Assembly (NCBI GenBank): GCA_017461665.1
Contig: JAFTXI010000003.1
Location: forward strand, 1 to 64,000
Length of the DNA: 64,000 nt
Direction of reading: 5' to 3'
From: Bacteroidales bacterium
GTDB lineage: Bacteria; Bacteroidota; Bacteroidia; Bacteroidales; F082
Position numbers and translations under genes: made by a program. Below are positions 18,844 to 26,243 of the stretch, piece after piece (the stretch's first letter is position 1; each line of letters begins with the position of its first letter). A model generated the notes under the pieces. The model made no database searches. It had not been told where the DNA came from and saw nothing but the letters and a program-made list of their open reading frames with translations.

Positions 18844-19425
18844 ATGTTAAAAAACTTAAAGAAATTTAATATAATCCTCGCATCAAAATCACCGAGAAGG
18901 CAAGATCTTCTAAAAGGTGTAGGTGTAGATTTTGGTATTTTGACAAAAAATGTAGATGAATCTTATCCTGATAAAATGTCGGTTTATGAGGTTGCACCAT
19001 ATCTGAGTGTGAAAAAAGCAAAGGCTTTTACTGAAGAAGAACTTCCTGAAAATTATATGGTTATCACGGCTGATACGATAGTGGTTGTGGAAGATAGAAT
19101 CTTAGGAAAACCCAAAGATGCAGATGAGGCACGCAAGATGTTGCGCTTGTTGTCTGGTAAAAAACACTCAGTAATTACTGGGGTTACGGTTATGACTAAA
19201 GAAAAATCTAAGACATTTGCTGTAACTTCAAAAGTTTCGTTTGATATTCTTGATGATGAGGAGATAGAATATTATGTAACAGAATATAATCCAATGGATA
19301 AGGCAGGTGCGTACGGAGTTCAAGAATGGATTGGTTATATTGGAGTAAATTATGTTGAAGGTTCTTATTTCAATGTGATGGGATTACCAACACAGAAGTT
19401 GTATCAAGTGTTAAAAACTTTTTAG
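18844..19425 (+). CDS. maf: Maf-type nucleotide pyrophosphatase
   Basis: 193 residues. ASKSPRRQDLL (phosphate-binding loop), ITADTIVV and KAGAYGVQ are the three Maf signatures. Members hydrolyse dTTP/UTP or modified nucleotides as a house-cleaning function. It lies in the middle of the run with 1-2 bp gaps. Confidence 0.93.
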   Translation: MLKNLKKFNIILASKSPRRQDLLKGVGVDFGILTKNVDESYPDKMSVYEVAPYLSVKKAKAFTEEELPENYMVITADTIVVVEDRILGKPKDADEARKMLRLLSGKKHSVITGVTVMTKEKSKTFAVTSKVSFDILDDEEIEYYVTEYNPMDKAGAYGVQEWIGYIGVNYVEGSYFNVMGLPTQKLYQVLKTF

Positions 19426-19427
19426 AA

Positions 19428-19700
19428 ATGAAAATGTTAAAAAAAGATAATTTTTTCGTGGGATTGTTATTGGCAATAATAATCTTTTTTGTGTTATATA
19501 GTGTTATAAATCTATTTACAGATTATGCATATTTCTCACAAAATCGTGATTCTCTTTGGGTTTATATTATTTCTCTTATTCCGAATCTTATTTTGTCGCG
19601 TTTTATGTTAGTTAAAAATAATTTAGAATCGACGGGTAGGGGAGTGATGTTTGCGACATTGATAGGTATTGTTTTAGTAATGTTTATTGTTTTAAAATGA
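19428..19700 (+). CDS. Small membrane protein
   Basis: 90 residues with three hydrophobic stretches (about 9-29, 42-58 and 70-89) and a basic start. No named family recognised; equivalents next to lpxB exist in other Bacteroidales by my recollection. Two bp after maf, overlapping lpxB by 4 bp (ATGA), so expression is coupled to lipid A synthesis. Confidence 0.7.
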   Translation: MKMLKKDNFFVGLLLAIIIFFVLYSVINLFTDYAYFSQNRDSLWVYIISLIPNLILSRFMLVKNNLESTGRGVMFATLIGIVLVMFIVLK

Positions 19701-20818
19701 AATATTATATAATTGCAGGTGAGCCTTCAGGTGATTTGCATGGCTCAAATTTGATAGCATCGATAAAGCAGAAAGACCAGCGTGCGAAGATACGTGCTTG
19801 GGGCGGCGATCTTATGAAACAACAAGGTGCGACTTTGGTGAAACATTATAGAGACCTCGCTTTTATGGGATTCGTAGAGGTGTTAATGCATTTAAGAATA
19901 ATCTTAAATAATTTTAAGTTTTGTAAGAAGGATATTTTAAAATTTGCTCCAGATGCAATAATCCTTATTGATTATCCCGGGTTCAATATAAAGGTAGCAA
20001 AATTTGCCCATAAACATAACATAAGAGTTTATTACTATATTTCTCCTCAGGTTTGGGCATGGAAAAAACAACGTGTTTACACTCTTAAGAAAGTGGTTGA
20101 TAAGATGTTGGTTATCCTGCCTTTCGAAAAAGATTTTTATAAAAATTATGACGTTGATGCTCATTTTGTAGGTCATCCGATTCTTGATGAGTTGTCAAAG
20201 TTAAAAACTGTTAACAAAACTATATTTTGCCGTCAGAATGGTCTTAATCCTAAAAAGGAAATTATTGCTCTTTTGCCGGGAAGTAGGAAGCAGGAAGTGT
20301 CTCGTATGCTTGAAGTGATGCTTAAGACTATTAAAATGTTTCCTGAATATCAGTTTGTTATCGCGGGTGCACCTTCTCTTTCGGAAGAATTTTATAAGAA
20401 TATTATTGGAGATGAGGATGTCCAAATTGTTTTTAACAAAACTTATCAATTGTTGCAGGTGGCAAGTGCCGCGGCTGTGACTTCAGGAACTGCAACCTTG
20501 GAAACAGCATTGTTATATGTTCCTGAAGTGGTTTGTTATAAAGGAAATCAGATTTCTTATCTGATAGCAAAGAATCTTATTAAGGTTAAATATATCAGTC
20601 TTGTAAATCTAATAATGGATAAATCTGTTGTTAAAGAATTGATACAGCATGATTTAACTCCTGAAAATATTACTGAGGAATTAAAACTGATTTTAACAAG
20701 TTCTAAAAAACAGAAAAATATTCTTGAAGATTACGAAGAACTGAGAACTGTCTTGGGGAATGCCGGTGCTTCTAATAACGCAGCCTCAATTATAGTGTCA
20801 GATCTTAAAAATAAATAA
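19697..20818 (+). CDS. lpxB: Lipid-A-disaccharide synthase
   Basis: 373 residues. Condenses UDP-2,3-diacylglucosamine with lipid X in the fifth step of lipid A synthesis at the inner membrane. AGEPSGDLHG at the start, SPQVWAWKKQR, LPGSRKQEVSRML and the GTATLETAL segment are typical. Coupled to the small membrane protein upstream. A short AT-rich gap then leads to comEC. Confidence 0.94.
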   Translation: MKYYIIAGEPSGDLHGSNLIASIKQKDQRAKIRAWGGDLMKQQGATLVKHYRDLAFMGFVEVLMHLRIILNNFKFCKKDILKFAPDAIILIDYPGFNIKVAKFAHKHNIRVYYYISPQVWAWKKQRVYTLKKVVDKMLVILPFEKDFYKNYDVDAHFVGHPILDELSKLKTVNKTIFCRQNGLNPKKEIIALLPGSRKQEVSRMLEVMLKTIKMFPEYQFVIAGAPSLSEEFYKNIIGDEDVQIVFNKTYQLLQVASAAAVTSGTATLETALLYVPEVVCYKGNQISYLIAKNLIKVKYISLVNLIMDKSVVKELIQHDLTPENITEELKLILTSSKKQKNILEDYEELRTVLGNAGASNNAASIIVSDLKNK

Positions 20819-20919
20819 CATAAATTCTTAATAAATTTTAACATAAAATATTGAGAATCATTTGATTGTGTGTTGATTTTTTTATTATCTTGCAGCCGCG
20901 TTTATAGAACTTGTGCTGT

Positions 20920-23043
20920 ATGATGATTGCTTGGTTTAAATATCCGTTTATCAGAATATTATTACCTTTTATTATAGGTGTTGTTGTAGGTTTCTCTACG
21001 GATAATCTTTATTTGTCAAAAAATAACGTCCTTCTTTTGTTAATAATTATTACGTTTTTATTAACGTCTTTGATTCTTTCTTCTTGTTTTATAAAGAGCT
21101 ATCGTTATAGATGGGTATTTTTTACCTTGTTTAATATATTTTTTCTTGTCTTATCCTTTACCTTAGTTAAGATTCAGGATTATAAATTAAAAATCAATGG
21201 TTTGGAAAATATTGATTGTGTACCTAAATATTATGTGGCTCGACTTGAGGAATGTCCTACGATAAAAGATAAGTCTGTGAAAGTCAATTTAGAACTTCTA
21301 GGAATTGTCGGTTTGAATGATAACTTTATATCGATTAAACCGAAAATTATTTCATATTTTGAGAAAGATGAAAAGTCATTCTCATTGAAATATGGCGATT
21401 ATATAGCTTTTTTAGTGAATCCAAAGGAGATTGAAAAACCTCCAAATCCAGAGCAGTTCGATTATAAAGATTATATGTATAAAAAAGGTGTTGCCTATCA
21501 GGTTTATCTAAAATCTGATGAATGGTTAAATCTTGATTATAACAGGACGAACAAAATTTATGAGCTTTCATATAGGATTAGAGATTTTCTTCTCGAAACT
21601 ATGCAGCGTCTTGGTATCAATGGTGACGAATATGCGGTGGCATCGGCTATATTGCTTGGCTACGATGATAGTCTGCCATTGGATTTACGTCAACAGTATG
21701 TTGCTGCAGGGGCGATGCATATTCTTTGTGTATCGGGACTTCATGTTGGTGTGGTCTTTATGGTTTTTTCTTATATCCTTATGTTTCTTAATGATAGAAA
21801 GAGAATACAAAGTGTGGTGAAGCAACTTTTGTTATTGTTGCTCGTTTGGTTCTATGCCTTGCTGGCAGGTCTTGCTCCTTCAATATTAAGATCGACTATT
21901 ATGATTTCTTTTGTGATAATTGGAAATATCATTAATAGAAAAGGTGTTTTGTTAAATTCTCTTGCAGCATCTGCTTTTATTTTATTGTGTTTTAAACCTT
22001 CGAATCTGTTTGATGTGGGATTTTTGCTTTCCTATCTTGCTGTGGTTGGAATTGTTGTCCTTCAGAAGCCGATTTCAAAGATGTTTTATTCTAAATATAA
22101 GATTGTTAATAAAATTTGGGAAATTACATCTGTTACAATCGCTGCTCAGATAGCAACGACGCCTTTTAGTATTTATTATTTTCATCAGTTCCCTGTTTAT
22201 TTTTGGCTAAGCAACCTCTTTATGACGCCAATCTCTTCAGTTGTGATTATAGGCGGTATGATAATGTTGCTGATTTTCTTTCTTCCCTTTGTTAATGAAT
22301 TAGTTGCATTTTGTGTGTCAAAAATGATTTCTATTATGAATTATGGAATTGCTTGGATTGAATCCTTGCCACATTCTATAATAAAAGGTATTTATATAGA
22401 TGATGTTCAGTTTGTAATATTATTGATAATCTTACTTATGATACTACTGGTAGTCGATCTGAGAGAGAAAAAACTGATAATACCTGTAATGATTCTCGTA
22501 TCATTTTTCTTAATGATAAATGTTAAAAATATTATGAATAATAATAAGCAGAAAGAAATGGTGATATATTCTCTTAACAATATGACTGCTGTCGATTTTA
22601 TATGTGGGAGGGAGCATCTGCTTTTGGCGGATAGCATTTTTTTTAGTGATAATTCCTCTTTTTCCTACAATATCGAAAATTATTTGGTTAAAAAAGGTAC
22701 TTTTCAAAATGAAAAAACGCGATGTCTGAATGAGGATTTTGACGATGATTTTGTGAAAAAACGAAAAAGTGTCGTAACTTTTGACAAAAAAGTGATTGCA
22801 ATGTGCGAAAAAAGTAATTTTTATCGTGATACCCTCAATTATCGTATTCCAGTAGATTATATGTTGATTTATGGAAGAAATAGAAAAAGCTTGAAACAAT
22901 TATTAAAGGTCTATGATTTTGATTATCTGATAATTGATGGTAGCGTTCCTTATTATCTTTTGCCAGAATTGATTGCAGAGGCAGATGATTTGGGGATAAA
23001 ATATCATTCGATTAAAGATAATGGTGCGTTTATACTAAAATAA
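20920..23043 (+). CDS. comEC: ComEC/Rec2-family competence membrane protein
   Basis: 707 residues from the ATG at 20920 (the TTG nine bases earlier is not needed). N-terminal helices and DUF4131-like beta domain, the competence core with the signature AAGAMHILCVSGLHVG, then about seven more helices. The C-terminal 180 residues correspond to a metallo-beta-lactamase-like part but without an HxHxDH motif, as seen in other Bacteroidota ComEC proteins. Expected to conduct single-stranded DNA across the inner membrane. A TATCTTGC box lies about 30 bp upstream. Confidence 0.88.
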   Translation: MMIAWFKYPFIRILLPFIIGVVVGFSTDNLYLSKNNVLLLLIIITFLLTSLILSSCFIKSYRYRWVFFTLFNIFFLVLSFTLVKIQDYKLKINGLENIDCVPKYYVARLEECPTIKDKSVKVNLELLGIVGLNDNFISIKPKIISYFEKDEKSFSLKYGDYIAFLVNPKEIEKPPNPEQFDYKDYMYKKGVAYQVYLKSDEWLNLDYNRTNKIYELSYRIRDFLLETMQRLGINGDEYAVASAILLGYDDSLPLDLRQQYVAAGAMHILCVSGLHVGVVFMVFSYILMFLNDRKRIQSVVKQLLLLLLVWFYALLAGLAPSILRSTIMISFVIIGNIINRKGVLLNSLAASAFILLCFKPSNLFDVGFLLSYLAVVGIVVLQKPISKMFYSKYKIVNKIWEITSVTIAAQIATTPFSIYYFHQFPVYFWLSNLFMTPISSVVIIGGMIMLLIFFLPFVNELVAFCVSKMISIMNYGIAWIESLPHSIIKGIYIDDVQFVILLIILLMILLVVDLREKKLIIPVMILVSFFLMINVKNIMNNNKQKEMVIYSLNNMTAVDFICGREHLLLADSIFFSDNSSFSYNIENYLVKKGTFQNEKTRCLNEDFDDDFVKKRKSVVTFDKKVIAMCEKSNFYRDTLNYRIPVDYMLIYGRNRKSLKQLLKVYDFDYLIIDGSVPYYLLPELIAEADDLGIKYHSIKDNGAFILK

Positions 23044-23122
23044 TTTTTTTTAAAATAAATTATTGAAAATCAATGGAATGAAAAATATTTTCAAAAAACT
23101 GAAAATTTTTTTTGAAAAATGC

Positions 23123-23152
23123 TTGCAGATTTAAAAAAAGGTCGTATCTTTG
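23123..23152 (+). promoter_or_regulatory. Promoter of tRNA-Asp
   Basis: TTG (23123-23125), 19-nt spacer, TATCTTTG (23145-23152), 29 bp before the tRNA 5' end: a full Bacteroidota promoter. Confidence 0.8.
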
Positions 23153-23181
23153 CACCCGTAATCAAGAACAAAACAAGCGCT

Positions 23182-23256
23182 GGTGCTGTAGTTCAGTTTG
23201 GTTAGAATGCCTGCCTGTCACGCAGGAGGTCGCGAGTTCGAGTCTCGTCAGCACCG
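23182..23256 (+). tRNA. tRNA-Asp (GTC)
   Basis: Acceptor arms GGTGCTG / CAGCACC pair fully with discriminator G. Anticodon stem CCTGC/GCAGG encloses GTC at 23217-23219. The T-arm GTTCGAG loop is standard. CCA is not encoded. A terminator follows two bases later. Confidence 0.97.
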
Positions 23257-23257
23257 C

Positions 23258-23292
23258 AAAAGCCTCTCAAAATCTGAGAGGCTTTTGTTTTT
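23258..23292 (+). terminator. Terminator of tRNA-Asp
   Basis: A-run, arms AAAAGCCTCTCA / TGAGAGGCTTTT-type pairing around a short loop, followed by a T-rich run. Immediately behind the tRNA. Confidence 0.9.
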
Positions 23293-23303
23293 ACAGTATA
23301 TTA

Positions 23304-23345
23304 AACTCCACGTATCTGGGTTCAATCCGGAAAGAAGGTGGAGTT
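23304..23345. other. Unexplained stem-loop with a T-arm-like loop
   Basis: Arms AACTCCAC (23304-23311) and GTGGAGTT (23338-23345) are perfect 8-bp complements. The 26-nt loop contains TGGGTTCAATCCGG, which looks like a tRNA T-arm. There is no D-arm or anticodon arm, so this is not a whole tRNA. It may be a tRNA fragment left by an excised element or a small structured RNA. Confidence 0.4.
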
Positions 23346-23358
23346 GTAAAAAAGTTTC

Positions 23359-23390
23359 GTCGTCTCGTTGTCTTGTCGTCTCGTTGTCTT
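23359..23390. repeat. Perfect 2 x 16-bp tandem repeat at a gene end
   Basis: Two identical 16-bp units built from GTCGTCTC and GTTGTCTT words. The second copy runs into the stop codon region of the minus-strand gene that ends at 23389. Confidence 0.85.
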
Positions 23391-24714
23391 ACTTAAATAC
23401 TCTTCTCAAAGTGTTTATCAATGAAATCATGAAGTTGGTGTTTTTAGTATGATCCTTTGGTGTCCTATATTTTATTGATTCTGAACATTCTGCCTTGAGA
23501 TTGAGTTTAGACGCTTCCTCAAGAAATGCATCTACATATTTTCTGTCTTCAAAATTCTGCAAAAAATCAACGGTGAAAGTGTCGGCAACAGACATCATCT
23601 GGAGACTGATGCCTTTGGTTCCACTGCTATAAACATGAATCGATTCAATATATTTCTCGGCATCTCCCATATTGGCTTTCCCTGTATAACTACATATAAA
23701 TGAATTGATTGGTCTCGAAATGAAACTGCTGACGGTTTCAACTTTCTTTTCATAGCTGCCGAGAGAATCAAGCATGTCGGACATATATTTCATCGTGTAG
23801 GCGCTGCATCTCGCAGAATCCGTCTCTTTCTGTTTGGCAATCAATTCTCTGAAACGACTTCCAATTTCATTGATTTCCATCTTTTCCTCATTCTCACCGT
23901 ATGGTAAATAAATAGAAGTGACGCAATTACGGAAAGTGTTCGGTAGTTCGATGGCATCTCTCCAGTCGCTACTCATACTACAGAGAATCTGTTCTTTAGC
24001 AAAAGGATTTAGTTTCTTTACACCTTTCTGCATCAAAATCGTCATTAAGATAGCTGGCGTGCAGTTGTTCTTTTTGCATATTTTCATTACTTCGTTAACA
24101 TCAAATGTTAATTCATATCTCCAGCTGTCGCCACCGGCATCTTCGCCATTTTGTACTTCCGGAATGGCGAACGCAGTTCTATCAGCTTGATATACTCTGC
24201 CTTTGTCAAATGAGAAATTTCCATCGTTCACAGGGTCAGCCAATTCATTCTTTAAAAATCCTTCCCCGATGAGTCGTACTCCTGGAATCTGAACATTGTT
24301 GTGTGGATACCTTAAATTAAGATAATAAAATAGTAACGTCTTGATAAACTGCATTATCCCTCTTCCGTCGCACATCGCGTGGTGGAATGAAATAAATATT
24401 CTGTTTTTATGGAATGTTATGTCTAATAGATTGTTAGATGTTGTGCTTCCGCCAAGAGGACGAAGTTTTCTTATCTGCGCAGGAGGTGGGGAGACCGCAT
24501 TTTCACAAAGAAAAACATTGCCATCAATTGTCTTAAATCTGCTTTTGAAATAAGGATAACGCCTATATGCTAATTTCGCGGCTCTAACAATGCAGTGATG
24601 GTTTACATTGTTTTTCATTCTGATTTCAAAAACCTGACTTTCAGTGCCTTCTTCTCTGTACAAAAATGTTTCTCCAGCTCTGATTTTAAGTTTGAATTTT
24701 TTGCTCATGTTCAT
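23389..24714 (-). CDS. Condensation/acyltransferase-fold protein (HHxxxDG)
   Basis: 441 residues, no signal peptide. The HHAMCDG motif at residues 111-117 is the catalytic HHxxxDG of the chloramphenicol-acetyltransferase-like superfamily (NRPS condensation domains, alcohol acetyltransferases, wax synthases, PapA). Downstream parts such as FICSYTGKANMG fit the second half of that fold. Stand-alone; no carrier-protein or NRPS gene is nearby. It may acylate a small alcohol or a lipid. A TATTTTTG -7 box lies at 24733-24740 on the minus strand. Confidence 0.7.
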   Translation of the reverse strand: MNMSKKFKLKIRAGETFLYREEGTESQVFEIRMKNNVNHHCIVRAAKLAYRRYPYFKSRFKTIDGNVFLCENAVSPPPAQIRKLRPLGGSTTSNNLLDITFHKNRIFISFHHAMCDGRGIMQFIKTLLFYYLNLRYPHNNVQIPGVRLIGEGFLKNELADPVNDGNFSFDKGRVYQADRTAFAIPEVQNGEDAGGDSWRYELTFDVNEVMKICKKNNCTPAILMTILMQKGVKKLNPFAKEQILCSMSSDWRDAIELPNTFRNCVTSIYLPYGENEEKMEINEIGSRFRELIAKQKETDSARCSAYTMKYMSDMLDSLGSYEKKVETVSSFISRPINSFICSYTGKANMGDAEKYIESIHVYSSGTKGISLQMMSVADTFTVDFLQNFEDRKYVDAFLEEASKLNLKAECSESIKYRTPKDHTKNTNFMISLINTLRRVFK

Positions 24715-24808
24715 TTATTATTTTAAAAAAAGCAAAAATAATGTTTGAATTAGGTTTTTATTGGTATATATTTCCGTAAAATTGGTTGAAAGTTTAGAAA
24801 ATATTTTC

Positions 24809-24863
24809 TGTGTTTGGATTTGTTACAAAAAAATCTTGTTTTGTGTTTGGATTTGTTACAAAA
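24809..24863. repeat. 22-bp direct repeat, 33-bp period, upstream of the M20 gene
   Basis: Identical 22-bp copies at 24809-24830 and 24842-24863 containing TTTGGATTTGTTACAAAA, spaced by exactly 33 bp (about three helical turns). The second copy leads directly into a TATTTTTG -7 box (24868-24875) and supplies candidate -33 TTG triplets, so the promoter region is locally duplicated. Confidence 0.75.
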
Positions 24864-24892
24864 GTCTTATTTTTGTAGAAACTTCTTTCATC

Positions 24893-26086
24893 ATGATTGA
24901 AAAAATTAAAGCATTAACAGAAGAGATAAAAGATAATATTATTGCATGGCGTCGTCGGATTCATAAGTCGCCGGAGTTGAGTTTTGAAGAATATGAGACT
25001 TCGCAAATGATTCGTAATCAGCTTGATTCTTGGGGTATAGAAAATAAAATTGCCAATAATACTGGAGTTGTCGCTACTGTTAAAGGCAGAAATCCTGATT
25101 ATAAAGTAGTTGCTCTTCGAGCCGATATCGACGCTCTTCCGATACAAGAGATTTCGACGGCTGAATATTGCTCGGGAAATGAGGGCGTGATGCATGCTTG
25201 CGGTCATGATGCTCATACCGCGATGTTACTTGGTGTGGCTTACGTACTTAATCAGTTGAAAGACAGTTTTGAAGGGACCATAAAACTTATTTTCCAACCC
25301 GGAGAGGAGAAACTGCCTGGCGGAGCCTCTCTCATGATAGAAAAAGATGTGTTGGAAAATGTTGATGCTATCATAGCGCAGCATGTCTATCCTGATCTCC
25401 CTTGTGGAGAGGTTGGTTTTTATGCCGGCGATTATATGGCTTCCTGCGATGAGATAAACATCACCGTAAGAGGAAAAGGCGGTCATGCAGCGAAGATAAA
25501 AGAACGCAACAATACAACAGTCGCTGCTGCTAAGATATTGTGCGCCATATCAGAACTGAGTTCTGAGTTTAACAAAGAAGAAAGAGATAATCCTATAATA
25601 ATTGCTTTCGGAAGTTTTATTGCAGATGGTACTTACAACGTGATTCCAAACGAAGTGACGCTTAAAGGAACGATGCGTACTTTCAACGAAGAGGAAAGAA
25701 AGTTAATAAAAATTAAGATTAAGAATATTTGTTCCGAGATAGATGATGAATTCGGAGTTGAGACTACGGCTTTTATTGAAGAGGGCTATCCCGTTTTGAT
25801 AAATGATGTAAGTCTCACAGAATCATTGAAGGACGGTGCTATAGAATATTTAGGAAACGACAACGTTAAACCTATTCCCCAACTGTTTACCGCAGAAGAC
25901 TTCGCTTGGTATTCGCATAAAGTAAGGTCATGCATGTATCGTATAGGAACTTCCAATATTGAAAAAGGCATTGATTCTAAACAGCATACGCCGACTTTTG
26001 ACATTGACGAAGATGCAATGGAGACGGGGGTAGGGTTGATGGCGTATTTGGCAGTGAAAACTTTGTTAATTAGGAATTGGGAGTGA
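24893..26086 (+). CDS. M20-family amidohydrolase/carboxypeptidase
   Basis: 397 residues from the ATG at 24893; the frame is open further upstream but that part is the duplicated promoter. Metal ligands are seen in HACGHDAHTA, the Glu pair in FQPGEEKLPGG and the C-terminal ligand region; the dimerisation-domain sequence GKGGHAAK follows. Such enzymes (hippurate hydrolase/IAA-amino acid hydrolase type) release amino acids from N-acyl or peptide conjugates in the cytosol. The last five residues (RNWE and the codon before) are encoded by an AATTAGGAATT word repeat, so the C-terminus has been replaced or extended by repeat DNA. Confidence 0.9.
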   Translation: MIEKIKALTEEIKDNIIAWRRRIHKSPELSFEEYETSQMIRNQLDSWGIENKIANNTGVVATVKGRNPDYKVVALRADIDALPIQEISTAEYCSGNEGVMHACGHDAHTAMLLGVAYVLNQLKDSFEGTIKLIFQPGEEKLPGGASLMIEKDVLENVDAIIAQHVYPDLPCGEVGFYAGDYMASCDEINITVRGKGGHAAKIKERNNTTVAAAKILCAISELSSEFNKEERDNPIIIAFGSFIADGTYNVIPNEVTLKGTMRTFNEEERKLIKIKIKNICSEIDDEFGVETTAFIEEGYPVLINDVSLTESLKDGAIEYLGNDNVKPIPQLFTAEDFAWYSHKVRSCMYRIGTSNIEKGIDSKQHTPTFDIDEDAMETGVGLMAYLAVKTLLIRNWE

Positions 26087-26103
26087 GGAATTAGGAATTA
26101 TGG
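26061..26103. repeat. AATTAGGAATT word repeats over the M20 stop codon
   Basis: Three imperfect copies of a GAATTAGGAATT word cover the last codons and the region behind the stop. The reverse complement (AATTCCTAATTCC) recurs before recX (32921) and hisS (42334). Confidence 0.75.
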
Positions 26104-26187
26104 GGATTGAAAACTGAAAATGGAAAAATTCAAAACCTTTTACCTTTGTTCCTTTTATCCTTTACCAAAAATAATTTTATAAAACAA

Positions 26188-26218
26188 TTGAACTGATATT
26201 CTTTAATTCTTACCTTTG
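26188..26218 (+). promoter_or_regulatory. Promoter of the PEGA/FISUMP gene
   Basis: TTG (26188-26190), 20-nt spacer, TACCTTTG (26211-26218): a full consensus promoter 26 bp before the ATG at 26244. A second TTTTACCTTTG string lies about 70 bp upstream. Confidence 0.75.
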
Positions 26219-26243
26219 TGCATTGCAAATTTTACTCTATGCT

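Noticed and set aside
24761..24892. N-terminal extension of the M20 enzyme with repeated FCVWICYK
   Set aside because: It is the translated 22-bp promoter duplication; the -7 box at 24868 lies inside, so translation must start at 24893.
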